64,000 nt of DNA, taken from NCBI GenBank assembly GCA_038533155.1, contig JBCAZH010000001.1, positions 113,262-177,261 on the forward strand, written 5' to 3'. Every line of letters starts with the position of its first letter. Position 1 is the first letter of the stretch. Under the pieces are notes generated by a model. That model did not search any database. It saw only the letters and a list, made by a program, of their open reading frames with translations, and had not been told where the DNA came from. The translations under genes and the position numbers were made by a program. Below are positions 16,796-25,016 of this stretch, in pieces. The DNA comes from CALBPI01 sp038533155. Its GTDB lineage: Bacteria > Pseudomonadota > Gammaproteobacteria > Steroidobacterales > Woeseiaceae.

Positions 16796-17273
16796 CGTTG
16801 CCGCGATGTACCCGGGCACCTTTGATCCGGTCACTCATGGCCACGAGGATCTCGTGCGACGTGCCGCGAAACTGTTTCCCAAAGTCGTGGTTGCCGTTGC
16901 TGCCAACCCCGGCAAGACGCCGATGTTCACGTTGGGCGAGCGGGTCGAATTGGCAACGGCGGTGTTTGCAAACGTTGATAACGTCAGCGTACGTGGCTAC
17001 ACCGGACTCACGATTCAGTTCGCCAAAGACAACGGCCTTGGAACCATCGTGCGCGGACTCCGCGCGGTGTCAGATTTCGAATACGAGTTTCAGCTCGCCA
17101 ACATGAACCGACATTTGGTGGAGGATGTTGAAAGCGTGTTCCTAACGCCACAGGACAAGTACAGCTACATTTCGTCAACGCTCGTTCGCGAGATCGCGAA
17201 ACTGGGTGGCGATGCGGATCAGTTTGTGTCGCCTGTGGTTGCGGATGCGCTTCGTATCAAGTGCGGTAAGTAG
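16788..17273 (+). CDS. coaD: Pantetheine-phosphate adenylyltransferase
   Basis: CoaD transfers AMP from ATP to 4'-phosphopantetheine to give dephospho-CoA, the penultimate CoA step. The 161-residue length is standard. The nucleotidyltransferase motif YPGTFDPVTHGHEDLVRRA contains the T/HxGH element, and the second ATP motif is YSYISSTLVREIAKLGG. GLTIQFAKD and VRGLRAVSDFEYEFQLANMN are also family signatures. Translationally linked to rsmD. The stop abuts the stop of the convergent mutM gene with no bases between them. Confidence 0.95.
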   Translation: MSNVAAMYPGTFDPVTHGHEDLVRRAAKLFPKVVVAVAANPGKTPMFTLGERVELATAVFANVDNVSVRGYTGLTIQFAKDNGLGTIVRGLRAVSDFEYEFQLANMNRHLVEDVESVFLTPQDKYSYISSTLVREIAKLGGDADQFVSPVVADALRIKCGK

Positions 17274-18086
17274 TTATTTCTGGCACACCGTGCAGTAGAA
17301 GCTCGCGCGCTGGCCGATGACCCGGTGACTGATCGGCTTGCCACAAGTCACGCAAGGCTCTCCACGCCTGCCGTAGACATTGAGAGATTGAGAGAAATAT
17401 CCTGGACTGCCATCCCCGCCAAAGAAGTCGCGCAGCGTCGTACCACCGGCAGCGATCGCGGCGGTTAAAACCTGCTTGATGGCCGCGGTCAGTCGCTCGC
17501 TCCCAGGTCGCGTTAGTTTGTGCGCCGGTTTCAACGGATGGATTCCTGCCAAAAACAGCGCCTCGCTGGCGTAAATGTTGCCAACCCCGACGACCACCTT
17601 GGCGTCCATGATGAAGTTCTTGATCGCCACCCGGCGGCCACGCGCGGCGGAATAGAGGTACGCCGCATCAAAATTGTCGGACAAAGGTTCGGGGCCGAGG
17701 TGGGCGATGAGGTGATGTTGGTCGGGCGATGGGCTCCAGAGGACACAGCCAAAGCGTCGCGGGTCGTGCAACCTCAGCGTCAAGCCATGGTCGAAACACC
17801 AGTCGACGTGATCATGTTTTTTACGTGGATGGTCTGAATCGACCACTTGAAGTCGGCCAGACATGCCTAGGTGTACGATGACGCTGCCGTCGGGCACATC
17901 GAGCAACAGATATTTTGCTCGGCGCCGAATATTAAGTAAGGGCTGTCCGGCGAGTTCATCGGCCAAACTGCATGGCACTGGCCAGCGCAAACGGTGATCG
18001 AAGACGCGCAGCTCAGTAATGGTTTGGCCCACGAGATGCGGCGAAACGCCGCGACGGGTGGTCTCAACTTCAGGTAACTCGGGCAT
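17274..18086 (-). CDS. mutM: Formamidopyrimidine-DNA glycosylase
   Basis: MutM/Fpg removes 8-oxoguanine and other oxidised purines and cleaves the abasic site. The 270-residue protein begins MPELPEVETTRRG, so Pro2 (nucleophile after Met removal) and Glu3 are present. The C-terminal zinc finger uses Cys245, Cys248, Cys265 and Cys268 around SHRVIGQRASFY. The ATG at 18086 is fixed by this conserved start although the frame stays open upstream. It works with MutY, also in this window, in the GO repair system. Confidence 0.96.
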   Translation of the reverse strand: MPELPEVETTRRGVSPHLVGQTITELRVFDHRLRWPVPCSLADELAGQPLLNIRRRAKYLLLDVPDGSVIVHLGMSGRLQVVDSDHPRKKHDHVDWCFDHGLTLRLHDPRRFGCVLWSPSPDQHHLIAHLGPEPLSDNFDAAYLYSAARGRRVAIKNFIMDAKVVVGVGNIYASEALFLAGIHPLKPAHKLTRPGSERLTAAIKQVLTAAIAAGGTTLRDFFGGDGSPGYFSQSLNVYGRRGEPCVTCGKPISHRVIGQRASFYCTVCQK

Positions 18087-18206
18087 GAAAGTGCTCGGCG
18101 CGGGCGACCAGCGACGCATAGCGTGCCGTCGCCGGTTTAACGTATCGCAGGATGATGCCATACTCCTGGCCCGAGATTGCGATGCAGGGCGGCATGACCG
18201 CAAAGG

Positions 18207-19415
18207 ATGTGGAAAGTGATTGATTTCTTTATGGAATACCTCTACGGCGGACTGCTCGACCTCAGTGTGACGGGCTACATCGTCGCCTCGCTGATCATGC
18301 TGCAACTCGCGATGATGGCGGTAACGCTGTACCTGCACCGCGATCAAGCGCATCGGTCCATCGACCTGCACCCCGTGCTGAGGCATTTCTTCCGCTTTTA
18401 CATCTGGTGCACGTCCGGCATGTTGACGCGCGATTGGGTTGCCGTTCATCGCAAACATCACGCATTCTGCGAGACGGAAGATGACCCGCACAGCCCGCAG
18501 ATCTACGGCCTGAAAAAAGTCCTCCTGGAAGGCGCGGAACTCTATAAAGAAGAGTGCAAAGTTCAAGAGACTTTGGAAAAGTACGGCCGCGGCACGCCGC
18601 GCGATTGGATCGAACTCAACGTCTACGAACGATTCCCATGGGGTGGCATCACCCTGTTCGTTCTGAGCTGCCTGTTTTTCTTTGGCGTCCCGGGCATCAT
18701 CTTGTTGTCGATTCAGTTGATCTCGATGCCGCTGTTCGCTGCTGGGATCATCAACGGCGTGGGGCACCACACGGGCTACCGTAATTTTGAGTGCGATGAC
18801 GCCGCGCGAAACATTTCACCGCTGGGCATTTTCGTTGGTGGTGAAGAGCTGCACAACAACCACCACGCGTTCCCGACGTCCGCTAAATTCTCGATGCGTC
18901 CTTGGGAGTTCGATATCGGCTGGTTCTACATCAAGACATTCGAGCTTCTCGGCTTGTGCAAGATCAACAAAGTCGCGCCGCAGCCTGAGCGCCTCGAAGA
19001 TCAGCAAGACGTCAGCCTAGAGACACTGCGCGCCGTCATCGTGAATCGCATGCACGTGCTGCGCGACTACACCCGAGAGGTCACGCTGCCGACGCTGAAG
19101 TTCGAGCGTGAACGCGGTGCGGAGCTAGTCGGTCGTGCGAAGCGTTTGCTGGTGCGCCAGCCGAAACTACTCGATGGACGCGCGCGTGAGCGCCTCGACG
19201 CAATGCTCGCCAATAGTGCAACCCTGAAGACGGTGCATGAATTCCGCGAGCGACTGCAGAGTCTTTGGAAAAGCGGTGCCACGATCAGTAACGAACGTCT
19301 GCTCGAGCAACTACGCCAGTGGTGTGCGGAAGCAGAAGCTAGTGGTATTCGCTCTTTGCAGGAGTTTGCTCATCGCGTGCGCGGCTATGCGATGGCGCCC
19401 GCTCGAACCGCATAA
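18207..19415 (+). CDS. Acyl-CoA/fatty acid desaturase
   Basis: Membrane di-iron desaturase (402 residues) that introduces a double bond, probably delta-9, into acyl chains. The three His boxes are LHRDQAHR near residue 44, HRKHHA near 84 and HNNHHAFP near 214. TM segments flank them (about 20-40, 150-185). The C-terminal 100 residues are a helical charged extension common in this subfamily. The ATG at 18207 has AAAGG directly adjacent, which is too close; the GTG at 18216 has AAAGGA 8 nt upstream and may be the real start. A terminator follows. Confidence 0.88.
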   Translation: MWKVIDFFMEYLYGGLLDLSVTGYIVASLIMLQLAMMAVTLYLHRDQAHRSIDLHPVLRHFFRFYIWCTSGMLTRDWVAVHRKHHAFCETEDDPHSPQIYGLKKVLLEGAELYKEECKVQETLEKYGRGTPRDWIELNVYERFPWGGITLFVLSCLFFFGVPGIILLSIQLISMPLFAAGIINGVGHHTGYRNFECDDAARNISPLGIFVGGEELHNNHHAFPTSAKFSMRPWEFDIGWFYIKTFELLGLCKINKVAPQPERLEDQQDVSLETLRAVIVNRMHVLRDYTREVTLPTLKFERERGAELVGRAKRLLVRQPKLLDGRARERLDAMLANSATLKTVHEFRERLQSLWKSGATISNERLLEQLRQWCAEAEASGIRSLQEFAHRVRGYAMAPARTA

Positions 19416-19442
19416 CCTTTGGTTCATTACCACTCGCCAACG

Positions 19443-19473
19443 AAAAAGGCCGCTAATCAGCGGCCTTTTTTTT
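19443..19473. terminator. Bidirectional Rho-independent terminator
   Basis: Perfect 10-bp stem AAAGGCCGCT / AGCGGCCTTT with an AATC loop. It has eight Ts on the plus strand and a five-A run on the left that gives Ts on the minus strand. It lies 28 bp after the desaturase stop and 34 bp after the rpmG stop, so it can serve both convergent units. Confidence 0.88.
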
Positions 19474-19506
19474 GCGGTCATGCCGCGCAGAAACGGTGAT
19501 CAAATC

Positions 19507-19662
19507 TTACTTGATCTTCGCTTCCTTATAGATCACGTGCTTGCGAACCACCGGATCATATTTTTTAGTTTCCATCTTCTCGGGATGCAAACGCTTGTTC
19601 TTGTCGGTGGTGTAGAAGTGGCCCGTACCAGCAGACGAGACCAGACGAATTTTTTCACGCAT
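19507..19662 (-). CDS. rpmG: 50S ribosomal protein L33
   Basis: A 51-residue ribosomal protein reading MREKIRLVSSAGTGHFYTT at the N-terminus and ending HVIYKEAKIK. It is the Cys-free, zinc-independent type of L33, as in E. coli. It lies 23 bp downstream of rpmB on the same strand and shares its promoter. The small size and exact family match make the call firm. Confidence 0.96.
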   Translation of the reverse strand: MREKIRLVSSAGTGHFYTTDKNKRLHPEKMETKKYDPVVRKHVIYKEAKIK

Positions 19663-19685
19663 GGCTTGATTCCTTTGAGTGCAGG

Positions 19686-19922
19686 TCAGACGCGCTGACC
19701 GTTGGCACGGAGATCAGAGACGACCTTCTCAATGCCGTGCTTGTCGATGATGCGCATGCCCTTCGTGGAAACACGCAGACGGACGTAGCGCTTCTCGGAC
19801 TCGAGCCAGAAGCGGTGCCACTGAAGGTTGGGCAGGAAACGGCGACGCGTCTTGTTGTGCGCGTGCGAGACGTTGTTACCCGACATCGGCCCCTTGCCGG
19901 TGACCTGGCATACCTTGGACAT
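19686..19922 (-). CDS. rpmB: 50S ribosomal protein L28
   Basis: A 78-residue ribosomal protein. It begins SKVCQVTGKGPMSGNNVSHA and contains KTRRRFLPNLQWHRFW and VSTKGMRIIDKHGIE, all standard L28 segments. First gene of the rpmB-rpmG pair; a promoter-like sequence lies about 60 bp upstream. Confidence 0.97.
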   Translation of the reverse strand: MSKVCQVTGKGPMSGNNVSHAHNKTRRRFLPNLQWHRFWLESEKRYVRLRVSTKGMRIIDKHGIEKVVSDLRANGQRV

Positions 19923-19976
19923 GATTCAACCTATATTTTTTTGTCTGGACCGGGAATTCCGGCCAAAGAGCCGCGC

Positions 19977-20005
19977 AAGATAGCGGATCCCGCCTATTAG
20001 ATCAA
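19977..20005 (-). promoter_or_regulatory. Predicted promoter of rpmB-rpmG
   Basis: On the minus strand TTGATC (20005-20000) and TATCTT (19982-19977) are separated by 17 bp, 54 bp before the rpmB start. Each hexamer matches four of six consensus bases. Confidence 0.5.
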
Positions 20006-20213
20006 GACAAAAACCCCCGGATTTTGACGTGGGTGTGCGCATTGGCCAGCCGGCGGGACAATCCTAAAAAGTCCGTCATGGGGCATCCTTCAAGAATCTG
20101 GCCTGCGCAGGACCCAGAGAATCGTCAAATTCGGGCTGTGGTTTCACCTGTATTCGCTGGAATTTCAAGTACTAAGACCGACACATGGGTCGAACACTCG
20201 GGTCGTTCGGTGT

Positions 20214-20957
20214 TTAGTTGGTGGGTCGCGAAGATTGCTGCAGGCCATGTTCTTGACCTTCCAGACGCCGTTCGCCGGCAAAGCCGCTGAGTTGCAGCCA
20301 GCTGGGGAAAGCACGGGTAAGCTCCGGCGGACCAAACAACTGGAGTCTCCCATCCGCAATTTCGTCTCGGAGTCGCCTAATGCCACGCCAAGCCTCAACG
20401 AATCGCCGAAGATCGCTTTGGACCACCAAGTCGGGGTCGTAGCCTGGGTCCTTAAGACACATCTGGACGTCGCCATCTTCGTGGATCAGCCAGAAACCGG
20501 ATAGCTCAGCGGGCGCACCCGAGAACTCGAATCCGATCACTGTCCTTCCTCTGGGCATTCGATCTGTGTCGAGGCGGTAGGACATACTCCACGCTAGAAA
20601 CGCGGGATCGAGATCATCCAGTACCATGTCGCGACCCCACCGCTGACCCCACGAGGCCAATCCGTCGACCATTGGATTTAGCTCCAAAGCCGCGGGCGTT
20701 GGTTCATATCGATAGTGTTTCTCACCAGTCGGCCGGTGCCTCGCTAGGAGGCCGGCACGCTCGAGTTCCCGCAGTCGTTTGGTTAGCAGGCTTGGGGAGA
20801 TTCGTGGCAAGCCCCGATGGATTTCATTGAAGCTACGGCAGCCGTCCAGTAGCCGACTGACTACCAGTAGCGTCCATCGTTCACAAAGAAGTTCGGCGGC
20901 GAGCGCGAGAGGACAATACTGACCGTAGCGGCCGGTTTGCGACGTTTTCGGTGCCAT
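20214..20957 (-). CDS. HxlR family winged-helix transcriptional regulator
   Basis: A 247-residue regulator. The N-terminal winged helix (about 15-105) has YCPLALAAELLCERWTLLVV and FNEIHRGLPRISPSLLTKRL, which are HxlR hallmarks. A C-terminal extension of about 130 residues resembles the SCP2-like or ligand-sensing tail seen in longer HxlR proteins. The ATG at 20957 begins just before the conserved core; the frame is open further upstream into the divergent gene. It lies 94 bp from the divergent haloperoxidase gene and may control it. This pair interrupts the usual rpmB-radC neighbourhood. Confidence 0.82.
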   Translation of the reverse strand: MAPKTSQTGRYGQYCPLALAAELLCERWTLLVVSRLLDGCRSFNEIHRGLPRISPSLLTKRLRELERAGLLARHRPTGEKHYRYEPTPAALELNPMVDGLASWGQRWGRDMVLDDLDPAFLAWSMSYRLDTDRMPRGRTVIGFEFSGAPAELSGFWLIHEDGDVQMCLKDPGYDPDLVVQSDLRRFVEAWRGIRRLRDEIADGRLQLFGPPELTRAFPSWLQLSGFAGERRLEGQEHGLQQSSRPTN

Positions 20958-21051
20958 GTTGAAGCCCCCAATAGACACTACAGACTCGAGAGTAGTTGAA
21001 TGCTGATACGCGGAGTAGGGTTGTCGCACCTGCAGCAAAGGGGGGACTCGC

Positions 21052-22347
21052 ATGAATGCCATAGCTCGATTGGCCTTACTGAGTTGGGTCGTGTGGTGCG
21101 TCGCCGGCCCAGTGCATGCATCGGACGCGAGCCTTGCGATGCAGTGGAATGCTGCTGTTCTGGAGGTCGCAGAGGCCGAAGATCGGTTCTTGACCTTAAA
21201 AGGCCTGCGGACCGTCACGTTGATACACCTCGCGATGCATGATGCGTTGAACGGTCGGAACGGTCGCTACCACCGCTACCTTCAAGCGCTGGGTGAGCAG
21301 CGTGAGTCGCGTGTCGATGCAGCCATTTATGCTGCATTCGCGGTCGCTTCCCGCTACTACCCGGACCATCGGAAACGGTTTGAAGACCTACAAACGGAAC
21401 AGTTGGCGTCTTTGCACCAATCCACACGCCATGAGAATAGCGCCGCATGGGGCGCGGAAATCGCCGCGGCAGTCATAGCGTCTCGCGACGGTGACGGCTG
21501 GGATGGCGACGTCGAATATCAATGGCACCCTATGGCACCCGGCATCTACGCTGAGTTCAATGAACACAGCGGAACGCCCGATGGATTTGTTTTCGGCACA
21601 GGTTGGGCCGATGCACGTGGTTTTGGTTTCGACGCGCCAACGGACTTTCGAGTGCCGCCGCCACCGGCGATCGATAGCGACGCGTACACAACGGCGTTCG
21701 ACGAGGTTAAATCGCTCGGTCGGTTCCAGAGTATCCGGCGAACGGTCGATCAGACGCACATCGCGCTCTGGTGGAAAGACTTCGTCGAGAATTCACACAA
21801 CCGACTGGCGCGTGATCTCATTGAACGCGAGGGGCTTGATCTCGTCGATGCGACGCGACTGCTTGCGGTGTTGAATATGAGCATTTACGACGCCTACGTC
21901 GCGAGCTTCGAAAACAAGTTCCACTACAACCACTGGCGCCCTTACACCGCGATCCGTTGGGCAGACCATGATGGAAATGCAGACACGACCTCCGAAGCCA
22001 CTTGGGACAACACCCACCGTCATACTTATGCCTTCCCTTCGTATCCGTCGGCGCACGGCACAGCGTGCGCGGCGGCTATGACTGCGTTGGAGTCGGTGTT
22101 TGGCACAGACTTCGCTTTCACGATGCGCACGCCTCGGGTGGACATTGCAGGGCCGCTGTCAGAGAAGATTGTGATGCAGCCAACCACCCGGACCTTTGCG
22201 CGCTTTTCGGATGCCGCTGAACAGTGCAGTCTGTCGCGTGTATACCTTGGAATTCATTTTCGCTACGACGCGGTCGAGGGCGTAGCGTTGGGCCGACGCG
22301 TCGGGAAGCACTTGCTGGGACGGTTGTTGAATCCGGTTGATGACTGA
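21052..22347 (+). CDS. Secreted vanadium-dependent haloperoxidase (PAP2 superfamily)
   Basis: A 431-residue protein with a signal peptide (about 1-23, cleaved after VHA). All three vanadate/phosphate-binding motifs are present: K289-x6-R296-P297 in ENKFHYNHWRPY, PSAH at 332-335, and S395-R-x3-G-x-H402-x3-D406 in SRVYLGIHFRYD. Family members oxidise halides with peroxide, but related PAP2 enzymes are phosphatases, so halide use is inferred. In the second motif Ala replaces the common Gly of PSGH. GGGGGG lies before the ATG as a possible SD. Divergent HxlR gene next door; convergent with radC with an 18-bp gap. Confidence 0.82.
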   Translation: MNAIARLALLSWVVWCVAGPVHASDASLAMQWNAAVLEVAEAEDRFLTLKGLRTVTLIHLAMHDALNGRNGRYHRYLQALGEQRESRVDAAIYAAFAVASRYYPDHRKRFEDLQTEQLASLHQSTRHENSAAWGAEIAAAVIASRDGDGWDGDVEYQWHPMAPGIYAEFNEHSGTPDGFVFGTGWADARGFGFDAPTDFRVPPPPAIDSDAYTTAFDEVKSLGRFQSIRRTVDQTHIALWWKDFVENSHNRLARDLIEREGLDLVDATRLLAVLNMSIYDAYVASFENKFHYNHWRPYTAIRWADHDGNADTTSEATWDNTHRHTYAFPSYPSAHGTACAAAMTALESVFGTDFAFTMRTPRVDIAGPLSEKIVMQPTTRTFARFSDAAEQCSLSRVYLGIHFRYDAVEGVALGRRVGKHLLGRLLNPVDD

Positions 22348-22365
22348 CCCTTCGGGAACGCCACC

Positions 22366-22986
22366 CTAAACTTGCCCCCTGGCTGCCATCGAGACCGGAG
22401 GGCCCTCACCGACAACGATGTGATCGATCAGTCGAATGTCCACCAAAGCCAGCGCTTTGGCCAGTCGATCCGTAATGTCGGCGTCGGCTTGACTGGGTTC
22501 CGCCACACCACTCGGATGATTGTGCGCGACGATCAAAGCGGCCGCGTTGCGGCGCAGCGCTTCCTTGACCACCTCTCTGGGATACACCGAAGTGCCGTCG
22601 ATCGTGCCGCGGAACAGGACTTCAAAGTCGATGACCTGATGGCGGTTATCGAGGTACAGGCAACAAAACACTTCGTGCTCAAGATCTCGGAGCCGAGCGC
22701 TGAGAAACCGGTGGGTGTCATCTGGGCATCGAATTCGATGACGCTGCGGCAGTGTTGCGGCGAGGTATTGCGCTGAAAGCGCGGCCAGACTCCTCAGTCG
22801 CCGCGCTCGAACGGGGCCAACGCCATTGAGCTGTTGCAGCTCCTCGTCGTTGGCGCGTAACAGTGCCCGGAGGCCCCCCAGCGTATCAAGCCAATTCTGC
22901 GCGAGCTGATCGTCGCTCCCTTCTGGAAGCAAGAGTGTCGCAAGCAGTTCCGCAGTGTTCGGTTGAGGGGTTGTTGCATCGCGCAT
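22366..22986 (-). CDS. radC: RadC family JAMM domain protein
   Basis: A 206-residue RadC/YicR protein. An N-terminal helix-hairpin-helix region (about 50-70, LNGVGPVRARRL) precedes the JAMM/MPN+ domain with HNHPSGVAEPSQAD at about 155-168, the zinc-binding metalloprotease-like motif. A DNA-repair role was proposed historically but has not held up; the true function is unknown. Its place between rpmB and coaBC follows the gammaproteobacterial gene order. Confidence 0.92.
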   Translation of the reverse strand: MRDATTPQPNTAELLATLLLPEGSDDQLAQNWLDTLGGLRALLRANDEELQQLNGVGPVRARRLRSLAALSAQYLAATLPQRHRIRCPDDTHRFLSARLRDLEHEVFCCLYLDNRHQVIDFEVLFRGTIDGTSVYPREVVKEALRRNAAALIVAHNHPSGVAEPSQADADITDRLAKALALVDIRLIDHIVVGEGPPVSMAARGQV

Positions 22987-23129
22987 TTAGGGCAGGTCCA
23001 ACGGTGGAGGGATGAAGTGCCAGTCTGCAGGGGGTCGATTTCAACTGCTCATTGCGATTGTGTGCGAGTGCGCCCGATTCGTTAGACTTCTCAGCGCTGA
23101 TCGCTTCGTCCGTCAAACAGGAATGCCAC

Positions 23130-24773
23130 ATGTTGAACCGTTATGTTGTTGGTCTTTTGCCCGTGATTGTCTTGTTGGGGGCTTGTTCACGTGGCAGCGA
23201 ACCCGAGGCGGCGTCCGCACCCGCGGATAACTTGGACGAACGCGCAGCCGACGTTGCGCTGATCCCTGAAGAGGGAGATTTGATTCGCCAGCCGTTGGCG
23301 ACCATTGCAGCAGCACTCAAAAACGGCGACACGACATCCGAAGCGCTGGTCGAACGTTATCTGGCTCGCATTGATGCGGTCGACCGCGGGGGACCCCGGT
23401 TGCAGAGCATCATCGCGTTGAATCCAGACGCGCTGGCAGATGCTAGAGCGCGCGATCAGCAACGTGCGGACGGGGAAGACTTGGGGCCATTACACGGTGT
23501 GCCGGTGCTTCTGAAAGACAACATCGAGTCACTCGACAATGTGGCGACCACGGCTGGTGCCATGGCGCTATCCGACAACGTGACAGGGCGCGATGCGCCG
23601 TTGGTTGCCGGGTTGCGCGCGGCCGGGGCGGTGATTCTCGGCAAGACCAACCTCAGCCAATGGGCCAATTTTCGATCGAGCGACTCGATTAGCGGATGGA
23701 GCGCGCTCGGCGGGCAAGTCCGTAATCCACATATGCTGGACCGGAGTCCGTGCGGATCGAGTTCGGGTTCCGGCGCGGCAGTGGCTGCGTGGCTTGGCGC
23801 CGCTGCTGTCGGAACCGAGACGAACGGCTCGATTATCTGTCCTTCGCAGGTCAATGGCATCGTCGGTTTCAAGCCGACGGTGGGTCTCGTGTCACAGCAA
23901 TTCATCGTGCCGATTTCGTCGTCGCAGGATACCGCGGGGCCGATGACGCGCAGCGTGACCGGTGCGGCATTGATGCTCGATGCCATGGATACCGCGGACG
24001 TGGACTACGTCGCGGCGCTGGATGCCAATGCGCTGGCGGGTGCCCGAGTGGGTGTCTTGCGGTTTGCCGAAGGCAGCAATGACGAGGTGATCAAGCACTT
24101 CAACGCGGTCGTCGAGACGCTTGAGCAAGCCGGCGCGACCCTGGTTGAGATCGATGAGTTCGAGCGCGACCCAAATTATGGGCGCGCGTCATTCGATGTA
24201 CTGTTGTACGAATTCAAAGCAACGTTGAACGAGTATCTCGCCGATACACCCGAGGCGGTATCTGCGCGGACGCTCGACGACGTCATTGCGTTCAACGAGG
24301 CACAGTCGGAACGCGAGCTCGCGTTGTTTGGTCAAGACTTGATGGAGCAGGCCGCGGCGAAGGGTGATCTCGATGACGCGCGTTACGCGGAAGCGCTGGA
24401 ACTGGCGCAGAAGGTCGCGGGACAGGATGGGCTGGATGCGTTTTTCGCCGAGCACGAGCTCGACGTTGTGATTTCACCATCGGGACCGGTCGCCTCTCGC
24501 ATCGATCCGATCAACGGTGATGTGTGGCCTGCCTGGGCCGGTGCGGGCTGGATGGCTGCGGTGGCGGGTTATCCGCATGCCACGGTTCCCATGGGAACTG
24601 TGCATGGGATTCCGGTCGGTGTGTCGTTCATGGGCACGTCAGGTGACGACTCGCGAGTATTGTCACTTGCGTTTGCGTATGAACAGCTGAGTCAACGCCT
24701 CCCGGCGCCACGCTTTCTGTCGAGCGCGATGGATCGAGCGGAAATCGCCGAAGCGATGACGGCGCCCAAATAG
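23130..24773 (+). CDS. Amidase-family lipoprotein
   Basis: A 547-residue amidase-signature enzyme exported as a lipoprotein: the signal peptide ends in VLLGAC and the mature start is acidic and low complexity. The catalytic Ser-cisSer-Lys set is visible as VLLKDNIE (Lys), CGSSSGSGAAVAA (cis-Ser) and GTETNGSIICPSQ (nucleophile Ser). Substrate unknown; a periplasmic amide or peptide-like compound is likely given the lipobox. The ATG at 23130 has AGGA upstream. Inserted between radC and coaBC relative to E. coli. Confidence 0.87.
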   Translation: MLNRYVVGLLPVIVLLGACSRGSEPEAASAPADNLDERAADVALIPEEGDLIRQPLATIAAALKNGDTTSEALVERYLARIDAVDRGGPRLQSIIALNPDALADARARDQQRADGEDLGPLHGVPVLLKDNIESLDNVATTAGAMALSDNVTGRDAPLVAGLRAAGAVILGKTNLSQWANFRSSDSISGWSALGGQVRNPHMLDRSPCGSSSGSGAAVAAWLGAAAVGTETNGSIICPSQVNGIVGFKPTVGLVSQQFIVPISSSQDTAGPMTRSVTGAALMLDAMDTADVDYVAALDANALAGARVGVLRFAEGSNDEVIKHFNAVVETLEQAGATLVEIDEFERDPNYGRASFDVLLYEFKATLNEYLADTPEAVSARTLDDVIAFNEAQSERELALFGQDLMEQAAAKGDLDDARYAEALELAQKVAGQDGLDAFFAEHELDVVISPSGPVASRIDPINGDVWPAWAGAGWMAAVAGYPHATVPMGTVHGIPVGVSFMGTSGDDSRVLSLAFAYEQLSQRLPAPRFLSSAMDRAEIAEAMTAPK

Positions 24774-25016
24774 GCAGACTCAGCGTCTCGCAACCTCTGA
24801 GCGGACCTCGACGACGACTCCCAACACGGTTGAGGACGTCGCACCAACCGACGCTGTCGATCCGGCGACTGAATGCTGGGTCATGGGCCCTGCGGCAGTC
24901 CGAGTGGTGGCCATTTGTCATGTAGTACGTACTGAACGGGTCTAAATGGCGGGGCGCCATTGTGCGCAAGGTGCCCGGATTCGCTAAACTTCTGAGGTTA
25001 ACTTGCTGGGATATCT

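Noticed and set aside
17274..18770. 498-codon open frame including mutM
   Set aside because: The upstream 228 codons overlap the desaturase gene on the other strand and have no family features; MutM clearly begins at 18086.
20214..21218. 334-codon version of the HxlR protein
   Set aside because: The extra N-terminal part overlaps the signal peptide region of the divergent haloperoxidase gene.
23130..24773. Amidase nucleophile loop GTETNGSIICP read as a damaged motif
   Set aside because: GTETxGSI-type loops are common in this branch of amidases, and Lys and both Ser residues are present.
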